Source: Wolbachia endosymbiont of Armadillidium arcangelii
GTDB taxonomy: Bacteria; Pseudomonadota; Alphaproteobacteria; Rickettsiales; Anaplasmataceae
Reading direction: 5' to 3'
Length of the DNA: 64,000 bases
Assembly: GCF_040207875.1 (NCBI RefSeq)
Contig: NZ_CP157942.1
Location: 1,488,001-1,552,000 of the forward strand
Shown: in pieces, positions 35,623-45,204 of the stretch
How positions within the stretch are numbered: the first letter of the stretch is position 1
Layout of the letters: the number at the start of each line of letters is the position of its first letter
Position numbers and translations under genes: made by a program
Notes under the pieces: model-generated
What the model was told of the DNA's origin: nothing
The model's database searches: none
What the model saw: only the letters and a program-made list of their open reading frames with translations

Positions 35623-36972
35623 ATGGTTGTAAAAGTAACTGATCTATTAAACTCTCTTCTATATATAAAGATATTTAACATTCCATTCATAATTATTTGG
35701 GTAATTGCAACTGGAGTTTTTTGTATGATTCAATTCAAATTTACTAACTTTAGATTATTCAAACATGGAATACAGACGCTATTCAACCTAAAATGTAATG
35801 GCAATAACAATGGTGTAATCACTCATATTCAAGCGTTTGCAACAGTCATTTCCGGAACAGTTGGTCTTGGAACAATATCAGGAGTTGCAATAGCTATCAC
35901 AATAGGGGGACCAAGTGCAGTTTTTTGGATGATAGTTACTGGAATATTTGGTATGTCAATAAAGTTTGCTGAAGTAGTGCTTGCATTCAATTACCGCTCT
36001 GAAAACACAACTGGTGGAGCTTTTTATTATATGGAGCATGGACTTGCAAAGATTGGATTTATAAAAACTGGCAAATCCCTCGCATTTATTTATGTGATTA
36101 TGCTGCTTGTTGCAATGATTCTGGGCGGCATACCATTTCAGGCAAATCAAATTGCAGCGTTGTCAAATAACCTATTTGAATACAACTCATCTGTTATTAT
36201 ATCTCTGCTTGTATTAATTGTAATACTGGGAGGGATAAAGCGAATTGCTTTCGTTGCAACAGGTTTAGGGCCGATTATGATAATGTTATATGTAGGCATG
36301 TGCGTGTATTTAATCTGTGCAAACGGAAGTAATCTTTTGAATGCTCTATCTATAATGTTTCAAGATATCTTTAACAAATCAGCTATAGGAGGTGGAGTAT
36401 TGAGTGGATTAATAGCAGGGGTAAGAAGATCAGTGTTTGCTAATGAAGCAGGTACTGGAACAGCAGCTATAGCACATTCAATTGTAAAAGAGAAAGACCC
36501 AGTTAAAGTTGGGAGTGTTGCAATGATTGCACCATTTGTAGACACAATATTAGTCTCATTTTTGACTGGTGTTGTGATAATTATCACTGGTATGCACAGT
36601 ACCAATGAAATCGGTGATATTACGTTAGTTAGCTCAGCATTTTCGACAGCCTTGCCTTTATTTAGCAAGCTAGTTCTTCCGCTGATAATGTTTTCCTTTG
36701 CATTTTCCACGATAATAGCTTATTATTACTACTGTGAAGTTGCCCTTGTGTACTTATTTGGTAACAAAAAAGTACTGATATTATTTCAATTTTTTATAGT
36801 GGGTTCAGTGTATATCAGCTGTATATCAAAAAATATAGAATTTATATCTTATTTAGGTGACAGCCTGTTTATGTGCCTTATGATTCCAAATGCTGTTGCA
36901 ATATACCTACTGAGAAGGGACGTTTCAAATGCAGTAGACTCTTATTACGAAAGGTATAAACATGATTTATAG
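35623..36972 (+). CDS. Sodium:alanine symporter (AGCS), copy 1
   Basis: 449-residue amino acid/cation symporter of the AGCS family with about 11 membrane helices. Signature segments are AFATVISGTVGLGTISGVAI near residue 70 and RRSVFANEAGTGTAAIAHS near 265. It probably imports alanine or glycine from the host with sodium. I start at ATG 35623; a GTG at 35614 overlaps the pssA stop by one base. The 3' end overlaps the second symporter by 11 bases. The pair are clear paralogues. Confidence 0.93.
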   Translation: MVVKVTDLLNSLLYIKIFNIPFIIIWVIATGVFCMIQFKFTNFRLFKHGIQTLFNLKCNGNNNGVITHIQAFATVISGTVGLGTISGVAIAITIGGPSAVFWMIVTGIFGMSIKFAEVVLAFNYRSENTTGGAFYYMEHGLAKIGFIKTGKSLAFIYVIMLLVAMILGGIPFQANQIAALSNNLFEYNSSVIISLLVLIVILGGIKRIAFVATGLGPIMIMLYVGMCVYLICANGSNLLNALSIMFQDIFNKSAIGGGVLSGLIAGVRRSVFANEAGTGTAAIAHSIVKEKDPVKVGSVAMIAPFVDTILVSFLTGVVIIITGMHSTNEIGDITLVSSAFSTALPLFSKLVLPLIMFSFAFSTIIAYYYYCEVALVYLFGNKKVLILFQFFIVGSVYISCISKNIEFISYLGDSLFMCLMIPNAVAIYLLRRDVSNAVDSYYERYKHDL

Positions 36973-38428
36973 ATTGCTTTATATGATGTTATTTTGCCTA
37001 TCGTTTAATGATGTATATGCTGCTTCAATTTTTTACAAAAGTTATGACATTGCATTAAATGGAATAAGCAACTTCATGAATGAAGTATTGTTTTTCAAGA
37101 TCTTTCACGTACCATTTATAATTCTTCTATTGGTTTTTGGTTATATATTTCTAACACTACGTTTTAAATTTCTCAACATAAGGATGTTTAAGCATGCATT
37201 CGCTATTTTGTGTGGAAAATATAACACAGATCATCACGATGGTCACATTACGCATTTTCAGGCATTCGTAACCGCGCTATCAAGCACAGTAGGTCTTGGA
37301 ACTGTTGCTGGTGTTGCAATTGCAATTTCAATGGGAGGGCCAGGAGCGGTACCTTGGATGATGATTACAGGCTTTTTTGGTATGTCCGCAAAGTTTGCTG
37401 AAGTAACTTTAGCATTCAGGCACAGAACAGAGGGTCAAGAGCAGTTATTCAGTGGTCCTTTTCAATATATAAGAAATGGGCTAGAGGAATTTGGATTTAA
37501 AAAACTTGGTATTGTTCTGGCTGCTATATATGCAGTATTTTTTATATTATCAGGTCTTGGTGGAAGTGTAGCGTTTCAAACTAACCAAATGGTTTCAATA
37601 TTATCTGGTTATTCAAATTGGATAGATGGTCATCCTTGGTTTCTCTCTTCCATAATTTCTATGTTACTTGCTCTAGTAATTATTGGTGGAATTAGAAGGA
37701 TAGCCAGGGTGTCTTCTGCACTAGTGCCTATTATGTCGCTCATATATATTTTCAGTTGTGTCACAATCATTGCATTCAATATTCACAACTTTGGCAATAC
37801 ATTAAAAATATTGTTTTCCAGTATGATAGACTTCAATGCTGTTGGTGGAGGAGTGGTAGGAGCATTTGTTGCTGGAATTCAAAGGGCGGTTTTTGCCAGC
37901 GAAGCAGGTGTTGGTTCTGCTTCAATCACTCACGCGGTAGCTAAAGATGAGGAGCCGGTTAGAACTGGACTAGTTGCGATGATAGAACCATGCTTTGACA
38001 CAATGTTAATTTGCTGTTTAACAGGAATAACAATAGTAATAACAGGTGCATACCAGACCAGCACTGGCGAGGGAATACTGATCACCCAAAAAGCATTTGA
38101 GACAGTTTCTTCTTGGTTTCCTATCCTTTTAACAATAGCTGCGCCTTTATTTGCATTTTCTTCAGTAATTTCATTTGTCTATTGCTGTGAAATGGGATGG
38201 TTATATTTGTTTGGTGCAAAGAGTATAGTGATATACCGAATATCGGTAATAATTGTGGCATTTTTCTCTGGTCTTTCTAAAGATATAATGGCTATTGCCA
38301 ATATTGGTGGAGCTTTATTCTCTTGTTTAGCACTCATCAATATGACAGCGCTCATACTGTTCAGTAATCAGATTAACGATGAAGTTCAGTGCTACCTAAA
38401 AAGGCTGAGGAATAATAAAATTAATTAA
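36962..38428 (+). CDS. Sodium:alanine symporter (AGCS), copy 2
   Basis: 488-residue paralogue of the preceding gene, carrying AFVTALSSTVGLGTVAGVAI and QRAVFASEAGVGSASITHA. It has an extra N-terminal hydrophobic segment (about 1-20, with a signal-like LLYMMLFCLSFNDVYA) that copy 1 lacks, so the first helix may be cleaved or may alter topology. It overlaps copy 1 by 11 bases and is followed by palindromic repeats, which probably mark the end of the psd-pssA-AGCS transcription unit. Confidence 0.93.
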   Translation: MIYRLLYMMLFCLSFNDVYAASIFYKSYDIALNGISNFMNEVLFFKIFHVPFIILLLVFGYIFLTLRFKFLNIRMFKHAFAILCGKYNTDHHDGHITHFQAFVTALSSTVGLGTVAGVAIAISMGGPGAVPWMMITGFFGMSAKFAEVTLAFRHRTEGQEQLFSGPFQYIRNGLEEFGFKKLGIVLAAIYAVFFILSGLGGSVAFQTNQMVSILSGYSNWIDGHPWFLSSIISMLLALVIIGGIRRIARVSSALVPIMSLIYIFSCVTIIAFNIHNFGNTLKILFSSMIDFNAVGGGVVGAFVAGIQRAVFASEAGVGSASITHAVAKDEEPVRTGLVAMIEPCFDTMLICCLTGITIVITGAYQTSTGEGILITQKAFETVSSWFPILLTIAAPLFAFSSVISFVYCCEMGWLYLFGAKSIVIYRISVIIVAFFSGLSKDIMAIANIGGALFSCLALINMTALILFSNQINDEVQCYLKRLRNNKIN

Positions 38429-38489
38429 ATTTTGGCATATGAAGGTACAGCAACAGATGTCATTTCAGTATCATCTTCTTGTCATAGCA

Positions 38490-38648
38490 AAACTCCCTTT
38501 TGTCATCCCAGTGTGTGACACTGGGATCTATTTTGCATATAGTTCCACCATAGTGTTATGTTTTAATGTAAAATTTTATATTTATCTACTAGATTCGTTT
38601 GCGAACAAAGTTCGCTGGATCCCAGTGTCAGCTACTCGGATGACAAGA
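38490..38648. repeat. Composite palindromic element before plsY
   Basis: Two palindromic repeats (TCATCCCAGTGTGTGACACT with GGGATC, and GGATCCCAGTGTCAGCTACT with CGGATGAC) flank an AT-rich spacer of about 80 bases (TGTTATGTTTTAATGTAAAA). It ends 15 bases before the plsY start and so lies in its leader. Confidence 0.8.
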
Positions 38649-38662
38649 GAGAGGATGCTAGA

Positions 38663-39238
38663 ATGATGGAGAGGTATGTAATCCTTATACTATCCTACGT
38701 ACTCGGTTCAATACCGTTTAGCTTAATTATTGCAAAAATAAAGGGGATAAATTTAAGAGAGGTAGGCTCAGGAAACATTGGCGCTACAAACGTTGCAAGG
38801 ACAGGAAATAAAGGCCTTGCTGCTCTTGCATTATTTCTGGATACCTTTAAGGGGTTTATCGCGGTTTATATAGCACAACAATTTTTCGATGACAATCTTT
38901 GTATATATATATCTGCAATTTTAGCAGTTTTAGGGCACATGTTTCCCATTTGGCTAAAATTTGAAGGAGGCAAAGGAGTTGCAACAACTTTGGGAGTTTT
39001 GATAGCACTTAATATGCTAGTTGCCCTGATATTTATATTTGCCTGGATAATGGTATTTTTTATCTTTAGGTACTCTTCTCTTGCTTCGTTAAGTGCTATT
39101 ACAATAGCCGTGATAACTTCATTCTTTTTTCAAATGGATTTATCCTTAACACTCATAGTTATAGAAGTGTTAGTTTTTCTCAAGCACCACAAAAACATCA
39201 CAAACCTTTTGCAAGGCAAGGAACATAAGTTTTTATAA
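38663..39238 (+). CDS. plsY: Glycerol-3-phosphate acyltransferase PlsY
   Basis: Acylates glycerol-3-phosphate from acyl-phosphate, the first step of phospholipid synthesis. This 191-residue membrane enzyme has the three cytosolic motifs: VGSGNIGATNVARTGNKG, GHMFPIWLKFEGGKGVAT and a C-terminal LKHHKNI segment. Two ATGs in a row (38663 and 38666) are possible starts. A palindromic element ends immediately upstream, so its transcription must cross or begin at this repeat. Confidence 0.95.
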   Translation: MMERYVILILSYVLGSIPFSLIIAKIKGINLREVGSGNIGATNVARTGNKGLAALALFLDTFKGFIAVYIAQQFFDDNLCIYISAILAVLGHMFPIWLKFEGGKGVATTLGVLIALNMLVALIFIFAWIMVFFIFRYSSLASLSAITIAVITSFFFQMDLSLTLIVIEVLVFLKHHKNITNLLQGKEHKFL

Positions 39239-39239
39239 T

Positions 39240-39471
39240 TTACGTGCTGATCCTGTTACTTCTTATATTATCGATGTTTGGGTCGGTTAATTTTTCTGGA
39301 TTAATATATTCAAGATTTTCTATTGTATCTACTACATTCTGTTCACTACAGTCCAAGCTAAACAAATTTCTCATTAAAGGCATCCTGATCTCTTGAATAA
39401 AATTAGAAGTTATTTGTTTACTGCTATCATCTGACTTATTCCAAGCATTGAGGATTTCTTTATGATTCTTC
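39240..39471 (-). pseudogene. Out-of-frame C terminus of the gene at 39460-40164
   Basis: Downstream of the run of nine A (39472-39480, minus strand) the coding sense continues in another frame for about 76 codons. It reads NHKEILNAWNKSDDSSKQ, then PLMRNLFSLDCSEQNVVDT and NPEKLTDPNIDNIRSN, ending at TAA 39240-39242. A slip in the A run would explain the premature stop after KKKEES. Confidence 0.65.
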
Positions 39472-40164
39472 TTTTTTTTTCAGCTCTTTCTTAATAAACT
39501 CATACGCCTCATCTTTTGCATCCATTCCAATTCTGTCTTCCATAAGGTATTTTACTCTAATATCAGGGTGTATTCCTTTTAATGACTTTACCGCAGCACC
39601 AATAATACCGGTAAAGCAAGTTTCAGGAATAAACGTCCCTTGAGCATAATTTATGGCATACATTAAAGACTTTGCCAATTCCCGCCTTTTTGCTGCAACT
39701 GATTCACTATCTCCACTGTTACAAGCCTTTAGAACTAAGTATAAAATTTGCCCTCCTGTAAGTCCAGAAACATGAACTTGTTCATCATTATTGCACCATC
39801 TATTAAGATAGTTAATGAATTCTTGTTCATTACTCTTCCTAAACTCTTTTTCTTCTTTTATATACTGGATAAACTTAACAAACTCATCATTACGTATAAC
39901 ATCCTTAGGTTCTGGTACCTTCTCACCATATTTATCTTTTAATATATTAATATTGTCAATAATACTATCATTCGATAAATTAGGCAATGTGTGTTCAATA
40001 GCAGTATTAATAATATACTTCATACCGAATAAATTTTCTCGTGCACCATCCAAAAGTAAATTCACTGCATTCTTAAACAGGGCAATAGGATTAAGTTTTT
40101 TTGGTCTGACTTCAGGTTGCAACAAAATTATTAACATCGTAATGGTATCGGTGCTAACAGCCAA
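39460..40164 (-). CDS. Soluble middle part of a frameshifted membrane-protein gene
   Basis: The frame opens at a TTG within the end of the next gene (40131-40475) and has no ribosome site, so it is unlikely to be an independent gene. Segments LTGGQILYLVLKACNSGDSE and YAINYAQGTFIPETCFTGII match the paralogous locus at 30558-31777. It stops at 39460 soon after a run of nine A, beyond which an out-of-frame C terminus follows. Together with 40131-40475 it probably forms one decayed ancestral gene with two frameshifts. Function unknown. Confidence 0.5.
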   Translation of the reverse strand: MAVSTDTITMLIILLQPEVRPKKLNPIALFKNAVNLLLDGARENLFGMKYIINTAIEHTLPNLSNDSIIDNINILKDKYGEKVPEPKDVIRNDEFVKFIQYIKEEKEFRKSNEQEFINYLNRWCNNDEQVHVSGLTGGQILYLVLKACNSGDSESVAAKRRELAKSLMYAINYAQGTFIPETCFTGIIGAAVKSLKGIHPDIRVKYLMEDRIGMDAKDEAYEFIKKELKKKEES

Positions 40165-40475
40165 GCTAATATGAGAGCCTTAGTAAAGGATAGATATAAT
40201 ATAAACCCTACTAACGATAAAAAAAACACTGACTTGATTATATTATCTTTAATAAACATTTTCCAATATTCCTTTTTATTTACTTCCTCATTCTTTATTT
40301 TTTTATAGGTAAGAAAAGTCTGGATCTCTAATCTGTAAAGAACAGCCACAAAAGAAATTGCTATACTGGTGGGCATAGTTAATATATTTAACGCTTGTAC
40401 AATACCAAGGTAAACAAAAAACTTTAGCCTGCTAGATTCCTTTGAAGGAAATTGTAATTGAGAAATACCTATCAT
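40131..40475 (-). CDS. N-terminal membrane hairpin of the frameshifted gene
   Basis: 114 residues with two hydrophobic segments (about 22-46 and 86-110) separated by a Lys/Glu-rich linker (KKIKNEEVNKKEYWKMFIKD). Layout and linker resemble the hairpin of the protein at 31013-31777. The start is ATG 40475. It overlaps the following frame by 34 bases, consistent with a frameshift near 40135-40160 having split one gene. It may still be expressed as a short membrane protein. Confidence 0.5.
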   Translation of the reverse strand: MIGISQLQFPSKESSRLKFFVYLGIVQALNILTMPTSIAISFVAVLYRLEIQTFLTYKKIKNEEVNKKEYWKMFIKDNIIKSVFFLSLVGFILYLSFTKALILAWLLAPIPLRC

Positions 40476-40527
40476 AGCTTACCTTCAACATCATTACACC
40501 CTAGTAATAGCATAGTAATTTAAAACG

Positions 40528-41439
40528 TCAATGTTTAAGTATCTTATTATCCGCACACTCATCGTATTCGATCTCGACTGTAGAGTGTGCTATCTCGAAC
40601 CTATTTAGTAGTATTTTTTTTATCTCATACAAAATATCAGTGTGTTGTGCATCTTGCTTTACTTTGGCATGCATGGTAATTATAAAATAATTATCAGACA
40701 GTGACCATGCATGTATGTGGTGCACATCTATCACTTCAGGTAACTTAGATACAATCTCACTTTTGATCTCCTCAGCAGATACACCTTCAGGTGTACCTTC
40801 AAGGAGTATATGGCAAGAATTCTTGAGAATTTTATAGCCACTGTTTAAGATTATTACGCTGACAAATACTGACAAAATAGGGTCCACTATTTGCCATCCG
40901 GTAAGCATGATAATTATGGATGCAAGTATAGCAGCCACAGAGCCTAAAATATCTCCTATGACGTGTAATACAGCACTTTTTATATTTATGTTACTTTCGC
41001 ATTTACTATGTAATATAAAAAAGACTATGATATTAGAAATCAGGCCAAGTGTGGCAATTATTAGCATTACTTTCCATTCAACATTAACTGGAAAAATAAA
41101 TCTTTTTATTGATTCAATTATAATGACCGCTGCAATGAGAAATAGAGTTAAACCATTAATAAATGCTGCAATTATCTGCAATCTGTGGTAACCATATGAC
41201 CTCTGTAAATCAGATTTCTTAGCTGAAAATTTATGTGCTATCCAGCTTAAAACCAAGGCAAAAAGGTCAGTGAGCATGTGTCCTGCATCTGATAACAGAG
41301 CAAGCGAGTGTGAAATTATTCCACCTGCTATCTCCATAAGCATTGTTATTGCAACTATTATTATAGAATAAATTAAGCGCTTGGATGCTGCTGCTGAGTG
41401 TTTGCCATTGTGGACTGCTGTCATATAAAATCTTTTCAT
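40528..41439 (-). CDS. Cation diffusion facilitator (CDF) transporter
   Basis: Zinc/divalent metal exporter of the ZitB/CzcD type, 303 residues from ATG 41439. Six membrane helices are visible, with metal-site residues in HSLALLSDAGHMLTD (helix 2) and HVIGDILGS (helix 5). A C-terminal cytosolic domain carries the His-rich HHIHAWSLSDNYFIITMH. The open frame continues upstream to 41493, but that extension lies inside the tRNA-Val gene and is not credible. The start is 13 bases past the tRNA 3' end, so both may share a transcript. Confidence 0.92.
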   Translation of the reverse strand: MKRFYMTAVHNGKHSAAASKRLIYSIIIVAITMLMEIAGGIISHSLALLSDAGHMLTDLFALVLSWIAHKFSAKKSDLQRSYGYHRLQIIAAFINGLTLFLIAAVIIIESIKRFIFPVNVEWKVMLIIATLGLISNIIVFFILHSKCESNINIKSAVLHVIGDILGSVAAILASIIIMLTGWQIVDPILSVFVSVIILNSGYKILKNSCHILLEGTPEGVSAEEIKSEIVSKLPEVIDVHHIHAWSLSDNYFIITMHAKVKQDAQHTDILYEIKKILLNRFEIAHSTVEIEYDECADNKILKH

Positions 41440-41451
41440 GAGCAAAAAACG

Positions 41452-41524
41452 TGGGTAACACTGGGCTCGAACCAGCGACCCCTTGCACGTCAAGCAAGTG
41501 CTCTACCAACTGAGCTAATTACCC
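41452..41524 (-). tRNA. tRNA-Val (anticodon GAC)
   Basis: A 73-base cloverleaf on the minus strand. The acceptor stem GGGTAAT pairs with GTTACCC (one G-U pair), the D arm is TAGCTCAGTTGGTAGAGCA, the anticodon stem-loop is CTTGC-TTGACGT-GCAAG with GAC at the tip, and the T arm contains GGTTCGAGCC. The discriminator base is A, and CCA is not encoded. It is the only tRNA gene I see in the window. Confidence 0.95.
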
Positions 41525-41768
41525 ATCGTAGCTTTAGTATAGTGCTTCAGTGGAATAGAAGTCAATTTGCTTTTAATTCTTACCCTATCCTAATGTAACG
41601 TTAGAATGTAGATTTTTTTTGTAGTCAAGCTATATCTTATATTGTTCATATTAAATTAATTACTTATATTTCTTCACTAAGATATAGACTATACCAATAT
41701 GAAAATTCACATTTTTTTAGTAGAGATCACTTTATATTTGAAGAGTTAGTAAATTAGAGGTTAGAATT

Positions 41769-44700
41769 ATGACAATCAATCAACAAATAAATAAAAATAT
41801 AACTAAAGAAGAATATTTCAACAATAACGGCAAAGGGTTTAATTCGCCACATGTTGTAGAAGTTAAAGATTTAAATATTAAAGTAGAGGTTTATTCTCAT
41901 AATTTAAGAGCAAGTAAAATTGCTAACATTGAAAGTGAGATAAGAGAAACAGCTACTAATTTTAAAGACGCATTCGAGTTAGAACACAGCAACTCAGAAC
42001 AAACATTTAAAATTTATATGTTTGATGACAAGGATGATTACACTCACCTTGGCGGAAGCGAGGGTTTCGGTTCTTACCTTGGAGATGAAGGTGGTAAATG
42101 TTACTACAAAGGGGAAGCTGATGTTTTTGCTGAAATGTATGTCTACCAACAAGGTGGCGTTCATAACCTTCAGCATGAATTTGCACATGGTTTAACTTAC
42201 TTGGCTACAGGAGGTGAGCACCTACCTGCAGTATTAATGGAAGGAATTGCAGATTACTTTGAGCACCATTCAGATCATAAATTCAATTCTCAAGGATCAA
42301 GTATCGACAAAACTGAAGCTACAAATTTGAATTTAAGTGAAATTTTAAGTTTAGAATATTCAGAGAACGACGAAGCAAATAGCCTGGTTTATAAAACAGG
42401 TCATGCGTTGATAATGTACTTACAGGAAAAAGATCCTAGTTTATTAAGAGACTACCTAGATGCTTTACGTCAAGGTGACTCACATAAGTCAAAAGACTTT
42501 CTCTCTAAAATAAAAGGGCATAATGATAATTTTAAAGGCTGGCTTGCTGAGAATGATACAGAAACTGCAATGGAACATCTTAACGCTTTGCAAGTTACAA
42601 AAGGAGCTTTTATAGCAACTGGTCAAGAAATAGTGGGTGGAGAAATTAAAAACATATCCTACTATAAAGCAAATATAGAAAAAATGGATGGAGAAAACGT
42701 TGGAAGTTTTTCTCCTGTAGAACACGTCGCATTTTATGATGTTGCTCGTGCTATAAATAGGGCAACAGATGATACACTTGATATATCAAAGGAATATCAT
42801 TTCCTCAAGGTAGTAAAAACTTCTAATGAACAGGATAAACTAACTTACTCTGATCAACAAGGTAATGAATATCAAAACAGTCAAGAATATAAGAGTCAGG
42901 TTTTAAATGTATTGTCAAAGTATGATGAAACTTTGAAAAAAACTTGCGATGAGAAACTAAAGAATCTCGATGAGCAGATTCATAAGGAATCCACTGAAGT
43001 ACTTGAAAGATATCATAAACAAGAGATCTCCTATGAAGAACTTTTGGAAAAATATAATTTCATTACTTCTTCCTCTCGATATGAAGAATTGAAAAATTCC
43101 TTACTTGATAAAACCATAAACACTGGCTTAGAACAAGTAAAAGCGACTAAGAACATCGATGTAGAAAAGATGTTAGAAGAGATGATCAATATCGATCCAA
43201 ACTTAATAAGGAGTACAAATCATATTGATCTACAAGAAGGTAAGATTTTCTCTATAAAAGCCCATGGTCACGGGAATATGGGTGCGCTATCCATACAAGA
43301 TGGAGATACAAAGCTTGGAGAATTATCGAGCGAATCAGGATTTTTCAAGCAAGTTGAAGGCCAAACTAAAGAAATTTTCGTTTTTGAGGATATACTGCAC
43401 AACTTAAATACTCAATATGATGGTGGTGCTTATATGGCGATTACGAAAGAAAATGGTCATTATAAAGCTTCTTTAATAGACGGCAGAACAGTTGAACGTG
43501 ATGAATACTTTGATGAAGCACATTTGCATGAAAATGAATTGTTGCATCCTAGCACTGGACACATCCAAAAAGATTTAGATTCTCTACTCCTTAGAGGTAC
43601 TAAAATTTTGAATCATCAGGATTCAGAGCATGCACAATATTCTGATGAGCAAAAGGCAAATGGAGTAATCGTGGAAAAAGGAAAATTACTGGATAATAAG
43701 GGGACAGATAGGACAAACGACGATGTATACGAAGCGGTTGTAAAGCAAGGAGGCGAAAATCTACATGCATTCAAAAATATGGGCTTTTATATTACCGAAG
43801 AGGTGAAAAATGAAAGAGGTGAAATTACAAATGGAAGTAACTTGTTCATTCATGATCACGGAAAAAATGTGCGCTATCAGTTACCTGAAAAAGTTACTCA
43901 TCTAAAGTTAGTGCAAAAGGATGGACAATATAAGTTAGCACCATCTGATTCTGAAGGGAGAGAGTATAATGGCATACCAGATGAATATGGATATATAGAT
44001 CCAATATTTGCACATGAATATGAGAAGAGAGATTATTCCCATAAACATGTAAATGTGGGCCTTATAAACTTAGAGAAATATGGCTCTGGCAAACTTTTTG
44101 CTATAAAGTACGACCCAAATGATTACCACATACAAAGAAACTCAAGTGGCGAAATAGTTAGAATAAAAGATCAAGCATATTTCACTAAAGTAAAACTATT
44201 TGATGGTGATACTGATGAAGAAATTGGAATGTTATCTAATAATTTCCATAACTTCAAAGGAAAAATATTCTTTTCTGCTGATTATAACTACAGTTATAAT
44301 GATTTCCTCGCATCTGTTTCTCCTCAAGTTGAAATTGAGGACATGGGGAATGGAAGTAAAAAAATAACTTTCGATCAAGGTGATGGCGATATCGGTGATA
44401 CTAATAGAGGCTACACGGACTATCAGAGAATATTCACAAAAGAGAAACAAACCGAAAGTCCAAAAGGGCAAGTAAGTGAAGCTAAGACAGAAGTTAACAT
44501 GAGCCATAGTACTACTAATATTGTTGCTGAAGAGAGAAACGACAATAGTGAAATGCAGTCTGATCAGCCACAAATTCCAACAAGGGCAAAAAGGTCAGCT
44601 TCAGTGGAGGAGAAAGAGCAGGTATTAAAAGACACAATCTTGAAAATAGAAAAGAACTATGATCGAGACTTAGAAGGAAAGCACAAGGCAAATGTAACCA

Positions 44701-45170
44701 TAGATTACAATGATGTGAAAGCCTTGTATGATAGAGCAGAAGGAGAAGATAAAGGCTCTGTGTTAAAGTTTTGGAACAAACTGCATACATCAGATTATAA
44801 GGTTGGTGCTTTGCCCGAAGACAAGTATTACTTTAAAGATGGCAAATTTGTAATTCACGATAGTGATACGAAAAAGCTTATAGTGTTACCTGAGGATAAG
44901 GTATCCATCAAAATAATGAAGGATGGTGATAGCTATAGTTTGGCTATATCAAGTGGTAATGGCAAAGTAATAAGCAGCATTAGTAAAATAGATAATCCGA
45001 ATTACGAATTGCTGTCAGATTCAAGTCATTTCAACTTAGAAATGCAAGATAACATTGAGTTATCAGACCAACATCATGAATACAATCTCTATCTAGAGAA
45101 TGGTTTTGCGACAATGTTTGATTGCACAAGCGATCATGTTTATCACGATCATAACTCGACCTACATCTAA
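41769..45170 (+). CDS. Large M9-collagenase-like metalloprotease, 1133 aa
   Basis: The N-terminal domain (about 1-270) resembles collagenase-type (M9) zinc proteases. The zinc motif HEFAH is at residues 136-140 inside GGVHNLQHEFAHGLTYLATG, and a third ligand candidate, E158, lies in LMEGIADYFEHH, as in the EGxAEY of M9 enzymes. A coiled-coil-rich region (about 365-460) follows, then several beta-rich segments with repeated FSIKAHGHG / LFAIKYDP-type openings. A basic RAKR-SA site is at 939-943. There is no signal peptide, so export by the type IV system is possible. An AGAGG ribosome site precedes the ATG, and a terminator follows. The substrate is unknown. Confidence 0.75.
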   Translation: MTINQQINKNITKEEYFNNNGKGFNSPHVVEVKDLNIKVEVYSHNLRASKIANIESEIRETATNFKDAFELEHSNSEQTFKIYMFDDKDDYTHLGGSEGFGSYLGDEGGKCYYKGEADVFAEMYVYQQGGVHNLQHEFAHGLTYLATGGEHLPAVLMEGIADYFEHHSDHKFNSQGSSIDKTEATNLNLSEILSLEYSENDEANSLVYKTGHALIMYLQEKDPSLLRDYLDALRQGDSHKSKDFLSKIKGHNDNFKGWLAENDTETAMEHLNALQVTKGAFIATGQEIVGGEIKNISYYKANIEKMDGENVGSFSPVEHVAFYDVARAINRATDDTLDISKEYHFLKVVKTSNEQDKLTYSDQQGNEYQNSQEYKSQVLNVLSKYDETLKKTCDEKLKNLDEQIHKESTEVLERYHKQEISYEELLEKYNFITSSSRYEELKNSLLDKTINTGLEQVKATKNIDVEKMLEEMINIDPNLIRSTNHIDLQEGKIFSIKAHGHGNMGALSIQDGDTKLGELSSESGFFKQVEGQTKEIFVFEDILHNLNTQYDGGAYMAITKENGHYKASLIDGRTVERDEYFDEAHLHENELLHPSTGHIQKDLDSLLLRGTKILNHQDSEHAQYSDEQKANGVIVEKGKLLDNKGTDRTNDDVYEAVVKQGGENLHAFKNMGFYITEEVKNERGEITNGSNLFIHDHGKNVRYQLPEKVTHLKLVQKDGQYKLAPSDSEGREYNGIPDEYGYIDPIFAHEYEKRDYSHKHVNVGLINLEKYGSGKLFAIKYDPNDYHIQRNSSGEIVRIKDQAYFTKVKLFDGDTDEEIGMLSNNFHNFKGKIFFSADYNYSYNDFLASVSPQVEIEDMGNGSKKITFDQGDGDIGDTNRGYTDYQRIFTKEKQTESPKGQVSEAKTEVNMSHSTTNIVAEERNDNSEMQSDQPQIPTRAKRSASVEEKEQVLKDTILKIEKNYDRDLEGKHKANVTIDYNDVKALYDRAEGEDKGSVLKFWNKLHTSDYKVGALPEDKYYFKDGKFVIHDSDTKKLIVLPEDKVSIKIMKDGDSYSLAISSGNGKVISSISKIDNPNYELLSDSSHFNLEMQDNIELSDQHHEYNLYLENGFATMFDCTSDHVYHDHNSTYI

Positions 45171-45181
45171 TACACTACAAG

Positions 45182-45201
45182 GAGGGCACTGCCCTCTTTT
45201 T
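45182..45201 (+). terminator. Rho-independent terminator of the metalloprotease gene
   Basis: The hairpin GAGGGC-ACT-GCCCTC is followed directly by five T, 11 bases after the stop codon. Confidence 0.75.
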
Positions 45202-45204
45202 GTT

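Noticed and set aside
41440..41493. Upstream start for the cation-efflux gene
   Set aside because: The extension is the antisense-free sense strand of the tRNA-Val gene itself; a coding sequence inside a tRNA is not credible when a good ATG follows at 41439.
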